Shown here in pieces: positions 1-9,331 of a stretch of DNA of 64,000 nucleotides (its first letter is position 1; every line of letters starts with the position of its first letter). Both the position numbers and the translations under genes were made by a program. A model generated the notes under the pieces. The model had not been told where the DNA came from. It was given only the letters and a program-made list of their open reading frames with translations, and did no database searches. Source of the stretch: Drosophila persimilis (Eukaryota > Arthropoda > Insecta > Diptera > Drosophilidae); the NCBI RefSeq assembly GCF_003286085.1, contig NW_020825411.1, forward strand, positions 124,001-188,000, written 5' to 3'.

Positions 1-351
1 TCCTTCTCTTTTTTTTTTTTTTTATTAGCAGTTTTGTTTATTTGTTGGTCTTTATTGTGGCGGCGGTGGAGGAACGTGTAACTTGATCCCTCCACTATGT
101 ACTTTGAAAATAGGAAAAATAAAAAATGAGTGGTGGATATTTTGTATCCGCCACTCGTTCGTACATATGGGACGGACGCTGGGGTTGACTTCAACTGAAA
201 CTCCACTTGAAGTCTCTTATTTCATATATTGCGCCGCTCTGGCTGTGTTTGTAGATTCTTTTTAATTTTTATTATTACTATACACAGCGACACATGTATA
301 TGTATGTATATATTTTGTTGCATATACATTCCTCTTCTACTTTTCTCTTTT
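1..351 (-). other. Probable distal 3' UTR of R1-clade element, poly(T) edge
   Basis: AT-rich stretch with no convincing gene. It opens with a T-run (about 9-23), which would be the poly(A) tail of a minus-strand retroposon. Around 292-330 it has a (GTATAT)n and TTTTGTTGCATAT motif that also occurs in the R1-like 3' UTR at 1640-1680. The simplest reading is that the 3' UTR of the R1-clade element continues here beyond the DINE insertion. A small hairpin (GAGTGG..CCACTC, about 127-156) is visible. The assignment is an inference. Confidence 0.35.
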
Positions 352-1455
352 TATACCCGATACTCAAAATGAGTATTGGGGTATATTAGATTTGTGGTAA
401 AAGTGGATGTGTGTAAAGTCCAGAAGGAATCGTTTCCGACCCTATAAAGTATATATATTCTTGATCAGCATCAATAGCCGAGTCGATTGAGCCCTGTCTG
501 TCTGTCCGTCCGTCCGTCTGTCCGTCTGTCCGTCCCCTTCAGCGCCTAATGCTCAAAGACTATAAGAGCTAGAGCAACGATGTTTTGGATCCAGACTTCT
601 GTGATATGTCACTGCTCCAAAAATATTTCAAAACTTTGCCCCGCCCACTTCCGCCCCCACAAAGGGCGAAAATCTGTGGCATCCACAATTTCGACGATAC
701 GAGAAAACTAAAAACGCAGAATCGTAGAAGATGACTATATCTTCTAGAGTGCAAAATCTGAACCAGATCGTATAATTATTACAGCCAGAATCACGAAAAC
801 AATATCACTCTTTCTCGCTCTGTCTCACTCTAACACACAGGTTTCATGGTCGGTTTTGCAATTTGCAAAATATGAGTTCAAGGATCTCAGAACCTATAAA
901 AGCCAGAGCAACCAAATTTGGTATCCACACTCCTGTGATATCGGACCTTGACCGTTTCCTGTCCAAATTTCGCCACACCCCCTTCCGCCCCCGCAAAGGA
1001 CGAAAATCTGAGGCAACCACAAATCTCAGAGACTATTAAGGCTAGAGTAACCAAATTTGGTACACACACTCCTTTAAGATGTCACTATAAAACGTATATC
1101 TCAGAATTTCGCCCCACCCCCATCCGCCCCCACAAAGGACGAAAATCTGTTGCATCCACAATATTGCAGATTTGAGAAAACTAAAAACGCAGAATCATAG
1201 ATAATGACCATATCTATCAGATTGCTGAATCTGGATCAGATCAGATAATTTTTGTAGCCAAAAGGAACAAATCAATTTGCATTGGCTACGCAGCGCCCGA
1301 CGTCACGCACAGACTGATTTTCTGTCTCTCTCGCACGCACTCTTTGTCGTGTCGTTTAATATTAGCGGCGCTGCCGGAGGAGAGCCATACTGACTTAGTA
1401 TCGGGTATAACTGTAGAGTTGCGGTGTCCGCAGCAACTCACAACGTTCCCCCTCG
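352..1455 (+). mobile_element. DINE-1/INE-1-like Helentron, near full length (copy D1)
   Basis: Non-coding, non-autonomous element. It starts TATACCCGATACTC and carries the CTGTCCGTCCGTC run (about 497-534), several AGACTATAAGAGCTAGAGCAA-type repeats and GGGCGGAA/CCGCCC blocks. It ends with the inverted sub-terminal repeat AGTATCGGGTATA (about 1397-1409), the hairpin GAGTTGC..GCAACTC (1416-1439) and the tail CGTTCCCCCTCG. Sub-terminal inverted repeats plus a 3' hairpin and insertion between T residues are the known architecture of DINE-1 Helentrons. Short ORFs in it are not genes. It lies inside the presumed R1 3' UTR. Confidence 0.85.
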
Positions 1456-1859
1456 TTTTTTTTTGACTTGCGGTGATCGCACTTGATGTCCGCATAATAA
1501 CACTCTTTATTTAATGTCTTAGTTAGTATAACGGCAATGATCTACGCTAGATGCTCGCACAGTTACACAGATTAATTAAAATTTGTATTTGGTACACACG
1601 GCAATGATCTTCACTAGATTTTTTGCACAGTGGTACGTATATATGTGGATGTATGTATATGTTTTGTTGCATATTATTTAACGTATTAATTAGTATAACG
1701 GCAATGATCTGCACTAGATTTTGTTTGCACAGTTTCACAGAGTAGTTAATTGTTCCTCGGTACACACGGCAATGATCTGCACTAGATTTTTGGTTCGCTC
1801 CCGCGGGACTGCCGTTAGGCATTACTTCGCGGTGCGGGCTGTGGGGTCATCTTTCTGGC
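1456..1859 (-). repeat. R1-clade 3' UTR with GGCAATGATCTGCACTAGAT repeats
   Basis: Lies directly downstream (minus strand) of the R1-like ORF2 stop. It holds four imperfect copies of a motif GGCAATGATCTxCACTAGAT near 1533, 1600, 1700 and 1768, alternating with GGTACACACG and a TATATGTGGATGTATGTATATG block. The same arrangement recurs at 22340-22510, which identifies it as a family-specific tail rather than local simple repeat. No coding capacity. Confidence 0.6.
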
Positions 1860-3454
1860 TTAGTTTGTCCGGCTTCGCTCCAGCCTGCGCAGCTCCTTGA
1901 TCACGCTTGCCGCCATGTAGGCGACCGCGTTCCAAGATTGCTCATCGGCTAGCATCTGGTCGGTGAGGGTGTCCACACTCACTTCTGCAAGCGTCTCCCC
2001 TAGCCTCGATCGTTCTTGCGAGAAGGGGGGGCATACAAAGAAGACGTGCTCTGCATCCTCGTCGACTCCAGGCCCGCAGCAGCTGCAATACGGGTCGTCA
2101 GCACGCCTAAAGCGATGCAGGTACTGCTTGAAGCAGCCATGCCCCGTCAGCAGTTGGCCCAAATAATGGTCCATTTGGCCGTGCCTTCTTCGCAGCCATG
2201 GGCTAAGCTGGGGAAGGAGACGTCTGGTCCACCTCCCTATAGCCACTGGGCTATAGGCAGCGCTCTGTCGCTCTGCTGCCAGGAGATCCAGCGGGAACAT
2301 GCCTGCCACAATAAGTGCGGCGTCTTCAGACACCGTCCGGAAGCAGCATGTAACCCTCAGGGCACAGCGTCGGTATGCGCTTCTGCAGTCTCTGCTGTAT
2401 GTGGAAACCATCATTGCTGGTGCCCACACTGCTGATCCATATAAGATTATGGAGGTGACCACCCCAGCGATGAGCTGCCTGCTACGCTGCCGTGGTCCCC
2501 CTGTATTGGCCATCATCCTGCTTATGGCCGCCGTTGCTGCAGTCGCTTTTGCGCTGTCATATTCCAGGTGGGCCTTGAAGTTCAGCCTCTGGTCCATCAT
2601 TACCCTTAGGTATTTTAGCGCAGTCTTGGTCCTGATGATCGTGCTACCGACTCTAACGCATGCCTGCTCGACCTTTTTCCTGCTGCTCATTAGCACAGCC
2701 TCCGTCTTCTTCTCCGCCAATGCTAGCCCGTTGGCTGCGAGCCAGGCCACTATCATCCCGACTGCTACGTTGGCTTTCTCCTCTGCGTCTCTTACGTGTT
2801 TCGACACTGTCACCAGTGCTATGTCGTCGGCGAAGCCCACCAGGGTGCACCCTTCCGGTAATGTAAGCCGCAGGATATCGTCGTACATCACGTTCCACAG
2901 TATCGGCCCTAGGACCGAGCCCTCTGGGACGCCTCCGGTGATTTGGTGATGTTCTGCTCCTTCTTCCGTGTCGTAGATATATAGTAGAAATAGCTTCGCA
3001 GAGTCCGTGTGATTTGCTCAGATATACCCCTCCTGGTCAGGGCCTCTAGGATGCTCTTCCAGCTGGCAGAGTTGAAGGCGTTTCGTACGTCTAGTGTACA
3101 TACTAGGCAGTACTTTTTGTCGCCTCCAGCCCATCGCGATCCTGCCATGGTTTCCCTGGCAAGGTTTGTCACCATCTCGATGGCGTCAGTGGTGCTCCTC
3201 TGCTTGCGGAACCCGAATTGGAGGTCGGAAAGTCCGCGACGCTCAGCCAGTTCCGCCTCCAGTCGGTTACATACCATCCTCTCGAAAATCTTGCCCATGG
3301 TATCCAGCATGCACAGCGGCCGGTATGACAATGGGTCGTTGAGCTCTTTGCCTGGCTTGGGCATCAGAACCAGCCTTTGCCGTTTCCATGCTCGTGGGAC
3401 TGTCCGCTCCGCTAGGCACTGAATGTACATTGTGGCGAATGCTTCCGGATGTCT
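1860..3454 (-). pseudogene. R1-clade non-LTR retrotransposon ORF2: RT and C-terminal domain, frameshifted
   Basis: Reverse transcriptase of an R1-clade element. Reading on the minus strand from 3454, RT block 1-2 (RLVLMPKPGK, YRPLCMLDTMGKIFERM), the GFRKQRSTTDAI block and the first catalytic Asp region (LDVRNAFNSA) are present. After a frameshift near 2950-2980 come GSVLGPILWN, the catalytic FADD box and the thumb (ALKYLRVMMD). The C-terminus has a CCHC-like knuckle (CSCCG..DAEHVFFVCP) and there is no RNase H, as is usual for R1 rather than LOA elements. The endonuclease and early RT are missing: at 3454 the frame is joined to a foreign membrane ORF. The matching ORF1 and endonuclease start lie at 19799-21337, so the two may be parts of one element split by later insertions. 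Not functional as it stands. Confidence 0.8.
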
Positions 3455-3643
3455 CTTTTTAATTATCTTATTATGTTTTACATATAATGTTAAAAGGAAT
3501 TGTAAAACACTGACAATGGTTAAAATCAGAAGTAATAACCAGAGTGCATTGAGATCATCCCTGTGGTCTTCTATTTTGACATTATTGACCACATTGGCCG
3601 TATTGTCTTTGGTCTGACTATCGTCAGAACCGAACCAACGCAT
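3455..3643 (-). CDS. Small single-pass membrane ORF fused in frame to the R1 RT fragment
   Basis: Starts at an ATG with good insect context (CACCATG) at 3643 and begins MRWFGSDDSQ. The first 30 residues or so are polar. They are followed by one hydrophobic segment (about residues 33-55, ALWLLLLILTIVSVLQFLL) and a basic tail (KHNKIIKKR). The frame then runs without a stop into the R1 RT sequence, so the full open frame (2909-3643) is chimeric. Short membrane ORFs of this general form occur in some Drosophila gypsy-type retrotransposons; I recall the pattern but cannot verify a family here. It may be a remnant of the 412-type element nearby or of an unrelated retroelement. No function is assigned. 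Confidence 0.45.
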
Positions 3644-3821
3644 GGTGACGATTTTCTCTCAAAAACTGGTTTCTACAATGTTGGGGGGGTTTTTTTTTTT
3701 AAATTATCTGCTATTCGTTTATTCTTTTGAATAATAAAAAAAATTATTAAAAAATTTGTTTTCATGAACACACATATCTACATACCCTTTCTTTTTTTTA
3801 TACTCTTTAAAATTCCATCAA

Positions 3822-3839
<18 letters not shown>
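3644..3839. other. AT-rich intergenic stretch
   Basis: Long A and T runs leading into a (TA)n tract (about 3835-3866). No ORF or recognisable element; probably leader sequence of the small ORF plus simple repeat. Confidence 0.4.
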
Positions 3840-3875
<36 letters not shown>

Positions 3876-4421
3876 TTTAATATTTGACCAAAATGAAGGA
3901 AGGAAAAAAAATGTTAAGGGACATGTGATCGATTTATAGGTTTTTCATTATATAATTCAACATCGATCACATGGTTTTAGTAATAGCCTAACAGAGGTTA
4001 GTATTTTCAAGTTGCACTTTAAGGGTGCTTCAACTTGAGTTAGAAAATTATAATTATTGGCAATATGAGGCATGGCATTTCTGCAGCTCCTTTGCGTTTC
4101 TTCGCATCAGTGCGAAGTTGATCCTTTGTTTGTGGGGGTTTTTTTTTTGTCGTGCCTGGTACTCAGCTATTGTGAGTGGGCGAGGTCCATCGTTTGGATA
4201 CACTTTTAAAGCCTCTTGTAGGCTGAGTGCATCCCTTTGCTCGGTAGGAGCAGAATCGGCGAAGTCTTGTATATATTCTGCTGTTGGTCCATCGACGGTG
4301 CAAGGGGCGGTCCTATGCCACTCGCACTTATATTATGGCCCTTGGTCTTTGCACAGGTTTTATGTTGCCTGTACGCTCTTTGTAGCGCGGGCTGTTAAAT
4401 CTTCTTGGGTATTATATATTT
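3840..4421 (+). repeat. Third (direct) copy of the centre-proximal palindrome segment
   Basis: Near-identical to 7565-8147 and to the reverse complement of 6982-7564. It contains the (TA)n tract and the CATGTGATCGAT / ATCGATCACATG inverted pair (3922-3933 and 3962-3973). A segment of unknown origin follows. On the minus strand that segment reads as a retroelement-like peptide (..PRPLTIAEYQARQKK..) and on the plus strand as a Cys/Trp-rich open frame. The copy ends exactly where the left arm of the giant inverted repeat begins, joining in frame to 412-type pol. Identity of the segment is unknown. Confidence 0.8.
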
Positions 4422-5797
4422 CACAAAAATGTTCATTTTTTATGCATGAAGTGACCTTTCTTGGTCATAAATGCACAGATAAAGGAATCTTGCCAGATGA
4501 CAAGAAATATGACGTCATCAAAAACTATCCAGTCCCACATGATGCGGTCAGCGCTAGACGATTTATTGCATTTTGCAATTATTATAGACGTTTTATTAAA
4601 AACTTCGCCGACTATTCCCGGCACATAACTAGATTATGTAAAAAGAATGTCCCCTTTGAGTGGTCAACTGAATGTCAAAATGCATTCCAATATTTAAAAG
4701 ATAAACTTATGGAACCCACTCTGTTACAGTACCCAGATTTTCAGAAAGAATTTTGCATAATTACCGATGCTAGTAAACAAGCATGTGGAGCGGTTTTAAC
4801 TCAAAACCATAACGGACTCCAACTCCCATTAGCATATGCATCACGTTCATTCACAAAAGGTAAAAGTAACAAAAGTACTACAGAACAGGAATTAGCAGCA
4901 ATTCATTGGGCAATTACCCATTTTCGACCATATATCTATGGTAAACACTTTACAGTAAAAACGGATCACAGACCACTAACATACCTATTTTCAATGGTCA
5001 ATCCCAGCTCAAAACTCACACGCATGCGGCTCGAATTAGAAGAATACGACTTTACAGTCGAGTATCTAAAGGCTAAAGATAATCATTAATAATTTATGTT
5101 TTTTCAAACATGGAAAAAAAATCACTGCAAGATATGATGTTAGCGATTTGTATACTAATGGAACCCTTGACTTAGGTCAGTTTTTCCAAAGGCTTGAAAC
5201 GCAAGCCGGTAAACAAAAAATCAGCCAACTCAAAGTGGCACCGTGGGAAAATATCTTTGAATACATTTCAATAGATAATTTTAAAAATATGGGCAATAAA
5301 ATATTACGAACAATAAGAGTAGCGCTACTCAACCCGGTGACCCTAATTAAAAATGAAAAAGAAAAAGAAGCAATACTGTCTACATTACATGATGATCCCA
5401 TACAAGGAGGACATACAGGCATAACAAAAACCTTGGCCAAGGTCAAAAGACATTATTTTTGGAAAGGCATGACTAAATAAATAACCAATTACATACGAAA
5501 ATGTCCAAAATGCCAAAAAGCTAAAGTAACCAAGCACACAATAACTCCATTGACTATTACAGAAACACCAAACATGGCTTTTGATAGGGTAATAGTGGAT
5601 ACGATCGGTCCACTTCCTAAATCAGAACAAGGAAATGAATATGCAGTCACCTTAATATGTGACCTGACAAAATACCTTGTTGCCATACCTATTAGAAACA
5701 AAAGTGCAAATACAGTAGCTAAAGCTATTTTTGAAAATTTTATTCTAAAATACGGTCCAATGAAGACGTTCATTACGGACATGGGAACAGAATATAA
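4422..5797 (+). pseudogene. 412/mdg1-type pol fragment (RT end, RNase H, integrase) in left palindrome arm
   Basis: Ty3/gypsy polymerase fragment. It shows the RT palm end and connection (EVTFLGHKCTDKGI, RRFIAFCNYYRRFIKNF), RNase H (ITDASKQACGAVL, STTEQELAAIHWAI, KTDHRPLTYL), the integrase HHCC region (GGHTGITKTLAKVKRHYFW..CPKCQKAK) and the integrase core start (VDTIGPLPKS, ITDMGTEYN). These read like Drosophila 412. The frame is broken: a stop after KAKDNH at 5087-5089, a shift before 5148, and an in-frame TAA at 5478-5480 where the right arm has a Glu codon. The integrase is cut at 5797 by a DINE. The left boundary is the edge of the inverted repeat, so the N-terminal RT is absent here. Confidence 0.85.
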
Positions 5798-6739
5798 CGA
5801 GGGGGAACGTTTTGAGTTGCTGCGGACACCGCAACTCTACTAATCCAGATTCAGCAACCTGATAGATATGGTCATTATTTATGATTCTGCGTTTTTAGTT
5901 TTCTCGAATCTGCAATATTGTTGATGCAAAAGATTTTCGTCCTTGTGTGGGCGGAAGGGGGTGGGGCGAAATTTTGAGATATACGTTTTATAGTGAGATC
6001 TAACAGGAGTACGGACACTAAATTTGGTTACTCTAGCCTTAATACTCTCTGAGATTTGTGAATATCCCCAGATTTGCATCCTTTGCGGGGGCGGAAGGGG
6101 GTGTGGCGAAATTTTGAAACAAACTCGTCTCGGTCTGATATATTAGGAGTGTGGATACCAAATTTGGTTGCTCTAGCTTTTATAGTCTCTGAGATCTAGG
6201 CGCTAATGTTTTACTCTAAGCAAAGCCGCCTATGCTACCTGTGTGTTAGAGAGAGACAGGGCGAGAAAAAATTAAATTGTTTTCGCGATGCTGGCTATAA
6301 TAGTAATACGATCCAATTCAGATTCTGCAGTCTAAAAGATATGGTCATTCTCTACGATTCTGCGTTTTTTGTTTTCTCGTATCTTTAAAATTGTGGATGC
6401 CATAGATTTTCGCCCTTTGTGGGGGCGGAAGTGGGCGGGGCAAAGTTTTGAAATATTTTTGTAGCAGTGACATATCACAGAAGTCTGGATCCAAAACATC
6501 GTTGCTCTAGCTCTTATAGTCTTTGAGCATTAGGCGCTGAAGGGGACGGACAGACGGACAGACGGACGGACGGACAGACGGACAGACAGACATGGCTCAA
6601 TCGACTCGGCTATTGATGCTGATCAAGAATATATATACTTTATGGGGTCGGAAACGATTCCTTCTGGACGTTACACACATCCACTTTTACCACAAATCTA
6701 ATATACCCCAATACTCATTTTGAGTATCGGGTATAAAAA
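5798..6739 (-). mobile_element. DINE-1-like Helentron inside 412 integrase (copy D2)
   Basis: Minus-strand copy: CGAGGGGGAACG and the hairpin GAGTTGCTGCGG..CCGCAACTC at its left end, and GAGTATCGGGTATA at its right end (about 6722-6734). Compared with D1 it lacks the segment holding the 3' sub-terminal repeat. It matches the reverse complement of 8389-9331 except for at least a one-base indel in the CCTTGTGTGGGCGG tract (about 5941). It is inserted after GAATATAA of the integrase gene. Confidence 0.85.
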
Positions 6740-7545
6740 GAATGGTCGACATCAAAAAAAAAAAAATACTTTGTGATTTTGTTTTAAAAATCGGACACAG
6801 TCAAAAGAAAATTGATGAATTGGAAAAACTATTGAAATAGTGTTGTCCCCAGTGGCAGTGCCAAGGAAAACCCACAGCAGAAAGCCAAACCAGCCGTTTC
6901 GACAGACCCGACGATATTACGCACAAAACCATGTTGGATTATAATTTATACCCTTAAATTTGGGGACTACAATGCGGCCAGAAATATATAATACCCAAGA
7001 AGATTTAACAGCCCGCGCTACAAAGAGCGTACAGGCAACATAAAACCTGTGCAAAGACCAAGGGCCATAATATAAGTGCGAGTGGCATAGGACCGCCCCT
7101 TGCACCGTCGATGGACCAACAGCAGAATATATACAAGACTTCGCCGATTCTGCTCCTACCGAGCAAAGGGATGCACTCAGCCTACAAGAGGCTTTAAAAG
7201 TGTATCCAAACGATGGACCTCGCCCACTCACAATAGCTGAGTACCAGGCACGACAAAAAAAAAACCCCCACAAACAAAGGATCAACTTCGCACTGATGCG
7301 AAGAAACGCAAAGGAGCTGCAGAAATGCCATGCCTCATATTGCCAATAATTATAATTTTCTAACTCAAGTTGAAGCACCCTTAAAGTGCAACTTGAAAAT
7401 ACTAACCTCTGTTAGGCTATTACTAAAACCATGTGATCGATGTTGAATTATATAATGAAAAACCTATAAATCGATCACATGTCCCTTAACATTTTTTTTC
7501 CTTCCTTCATTTTGGTCAAATATTAAAAAAAAAAAATATATATAT

Positions 7546-7564
<19 letters not shown>
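6740..7564. repeat. Unassigned segment of the left palindrome arm
   Basis: Mirror of 7565-8388. On the plus strand it starts near GAATGGTCGACATC and reads in broken frames as a lysine-rich, gag-like peptide (KIGHSQKKIDELEK..NPQQKAKPAVSTD), then AEYIQDFADSAPTEQRDALS and PRPLTIAEYQARQKK. The inverted pair CATGTGATCGAT/ATCGATCACATG (7430-7441, 7470-7481) follows, then the central (TA)n. The plus-strand orientation of the gag-like frames suggests a decayed retroelement gag or accessory gene, but no family is recognised. The 153-residue minus-strand open frame at 6917-7378 is probably a shadow. Confidence 0.5.
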
Positions 7565-7580
<16 letters not shown>

Positions 7581-8388
7581 TATATATATATATTTTTTTT
7601 TTTTAATATTTGACCAAAATGAAGGAAGGAAAAAAAATGTTAAGGGACATGTGATCGATTTATAGGTTTTTCATTATATAATTCAACATCGATCACATGG
7701 TTTTAGTAATAGCCTAACAGAGGTTAGTATTTTCAAGTTGCACTTTAAGGGTGCTTCAACTTGAGTTAGAAAATTATAATTATTGGCAATATGAGGCATG
7801 GCATTTCTGCAGCTCCTTTGCGTTTCTTCGCATCAGTGCGAAGTTGATCCTTTGTTTGTGGGGGTTTTTTTTTTGTCGTGCCTGGTACTCAGCTATTGTG
7901 AGTGGGCGAGGTCCATCGTTTGGATACACTTTTAAAGCCTCTTGTAGGCTGAGTGCATCCCTTTGCTCGGTAGGAGCAGAATCGGCGAAGTCTTGTATAT
8001 ATTCTGCTGTTGGTCCATCGACGGTGCAAGGGGCGGTCCTATGCCACTCGCACTTATATTATGGCCCTTGGTCTTTGCACAGGTTTTATGTTGCCTGTAC
8101 GCTCTTTGTAGCGCGGGCTGTTAAATCTTCTTGGGTATTATATATTTCTGGCCGCATTGTAGTCCCCAAATTTAAGGGTATAAATTATAATCCAACATGG
8201 TTTTGTGCGTAATATCGTCGGGTCTGTCGAAACGGCTGGTTTGGCTTTCTGCTGTGGGTTTTCCTTGGCACTGCCACTGGGGACAACACTATTTCAATAG
8301 TTTTTCCAATTCATCAATTTTCTTTTGACTGTGTCCGATTTTTAAAACAAAATCACAAAGTATTTTTTTTTTTTGATGTCGACCATTC
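7565..8388. repeat. Unassigned segment of the right palindrome arm
   Basis: Reverse complement of 6740-7564. The first 583 bases also match 3840-4421 directly. It contains the inverted pair at 7648-7659 and 7688-7699. No gene is assigned; the open frame 7751-8212 (+) is conserved only because the repeat is recent. Confidence 0.5.
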
Positions 8389-9331
8389 TTTTTATACCCG
8401 ATACTCAAAATGAGTATTGGGGTATATTAGATTTGTGGTAAAAGTGGATGTGTGTAACGTCCAGAAGGAATCGTTTCCGACCCCATAAAGTATATATATT
8501 CTTGATCAGCATCAATAGCCGAGTCGATTGAGCCATGTCTGTCTGTCCGTCTGTCCGTCCGTCCGTCTGTCCGTCTGTCCGTCCCCTTCAGCGCCTAATG
8601 CTCAAAGACTATAAGAGCTAGAGCAACGATGTTTTGGATCCAGACTTCTGTGATATGTCACTGCTACAAAAATATTTCAAAACTTTGCCCCGCCCACTTC
8701 CGCCCCCACAAAGGGCGAAAATCTATGGCATCCACAATTTTAAAGATACGAGAAAACAAAAAACGCAGAATCGTAGAGAATGACCATATCTTTTAGACTG
8801 CAGAATCTGAATTGGATCGTATTACTATTATAGCCAGCATCGCGAAAACAATTTAATTTTTTCTCGCCCTGTCTCTCTCTAACACACAGGTAGCATAGGC
8901 GGCTTTGCTTAGAGTAAAACATTAGCGCCTAGATCTCAGAGACTATAAAAGCTAGAGCAACCAAATTTGGTATCCACACTCCTAATATATCAGACCGAGA
9001 CGAGTTTGTTTCAAAATTTCGCCACACCCCCTTCCGCCCCCGCAAAGGATGCAAATCTGGGGATATTCACAAATCTCAGAGAGTATTAAGGCTAGAGTAA
9101 CCAAATTTAGTGTCCGTACTCCTGTTAGATCTCACTATAAAACGTATATCTCAAAATTTCGCCCCACCCCCTTCCGCCCACACAAAGGACGAAAATCTTT
9201 TGCATCAACAATATTGCAGATTCGAGAAAACTAAAAACGCAGAATCATAAATAATGACCATATCTATCAGGTTGCTGAATCTGGATTAGTAGAGTTGCGG
9301 TGTCCGCAGCAACTCAAAACGTTCCCCCTCG
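8389..9331 (+). mobile_element. DINE-1-like Helentron (copy D3), mirror of D2
   Basis: Starts TTTATACCCGATACTC at about 8391 and ends with the GAGTTGCGG..GCAACTC hairpin and CGTTCCCCCTCG at 9331. It is inserted in the minus-strand integrase gene, with coding resuming at TTATATTCTGTTCCC. Like D2 it lacks the region carrying the 3' sub-terminal repeat, showing that both arms derive from one insertion. Confidence 0.85.

Noticed and set aside
2016..2949. Plus-strand ORFs over the R1 RT
   Set aside because: Antisense of a GC-rich RT with clear FADD and R1 C-terminal motifs.
3835..3866. (TA)n tract as an origin or centromere-type element
   Set aside because: Simple repeat at the palindrome hinge; nothing further supports such a role.
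4025..4424. N-terminal part of the 354-codon plus-strand ORF as a real protein
   Set aside because: It is an open frame in the unassigned segment joined to 412 pol by the palindrome boundary; the same 134-residue stretch elsewhere ends differently (SGRIVVPKF..), so the fusion is accidental.
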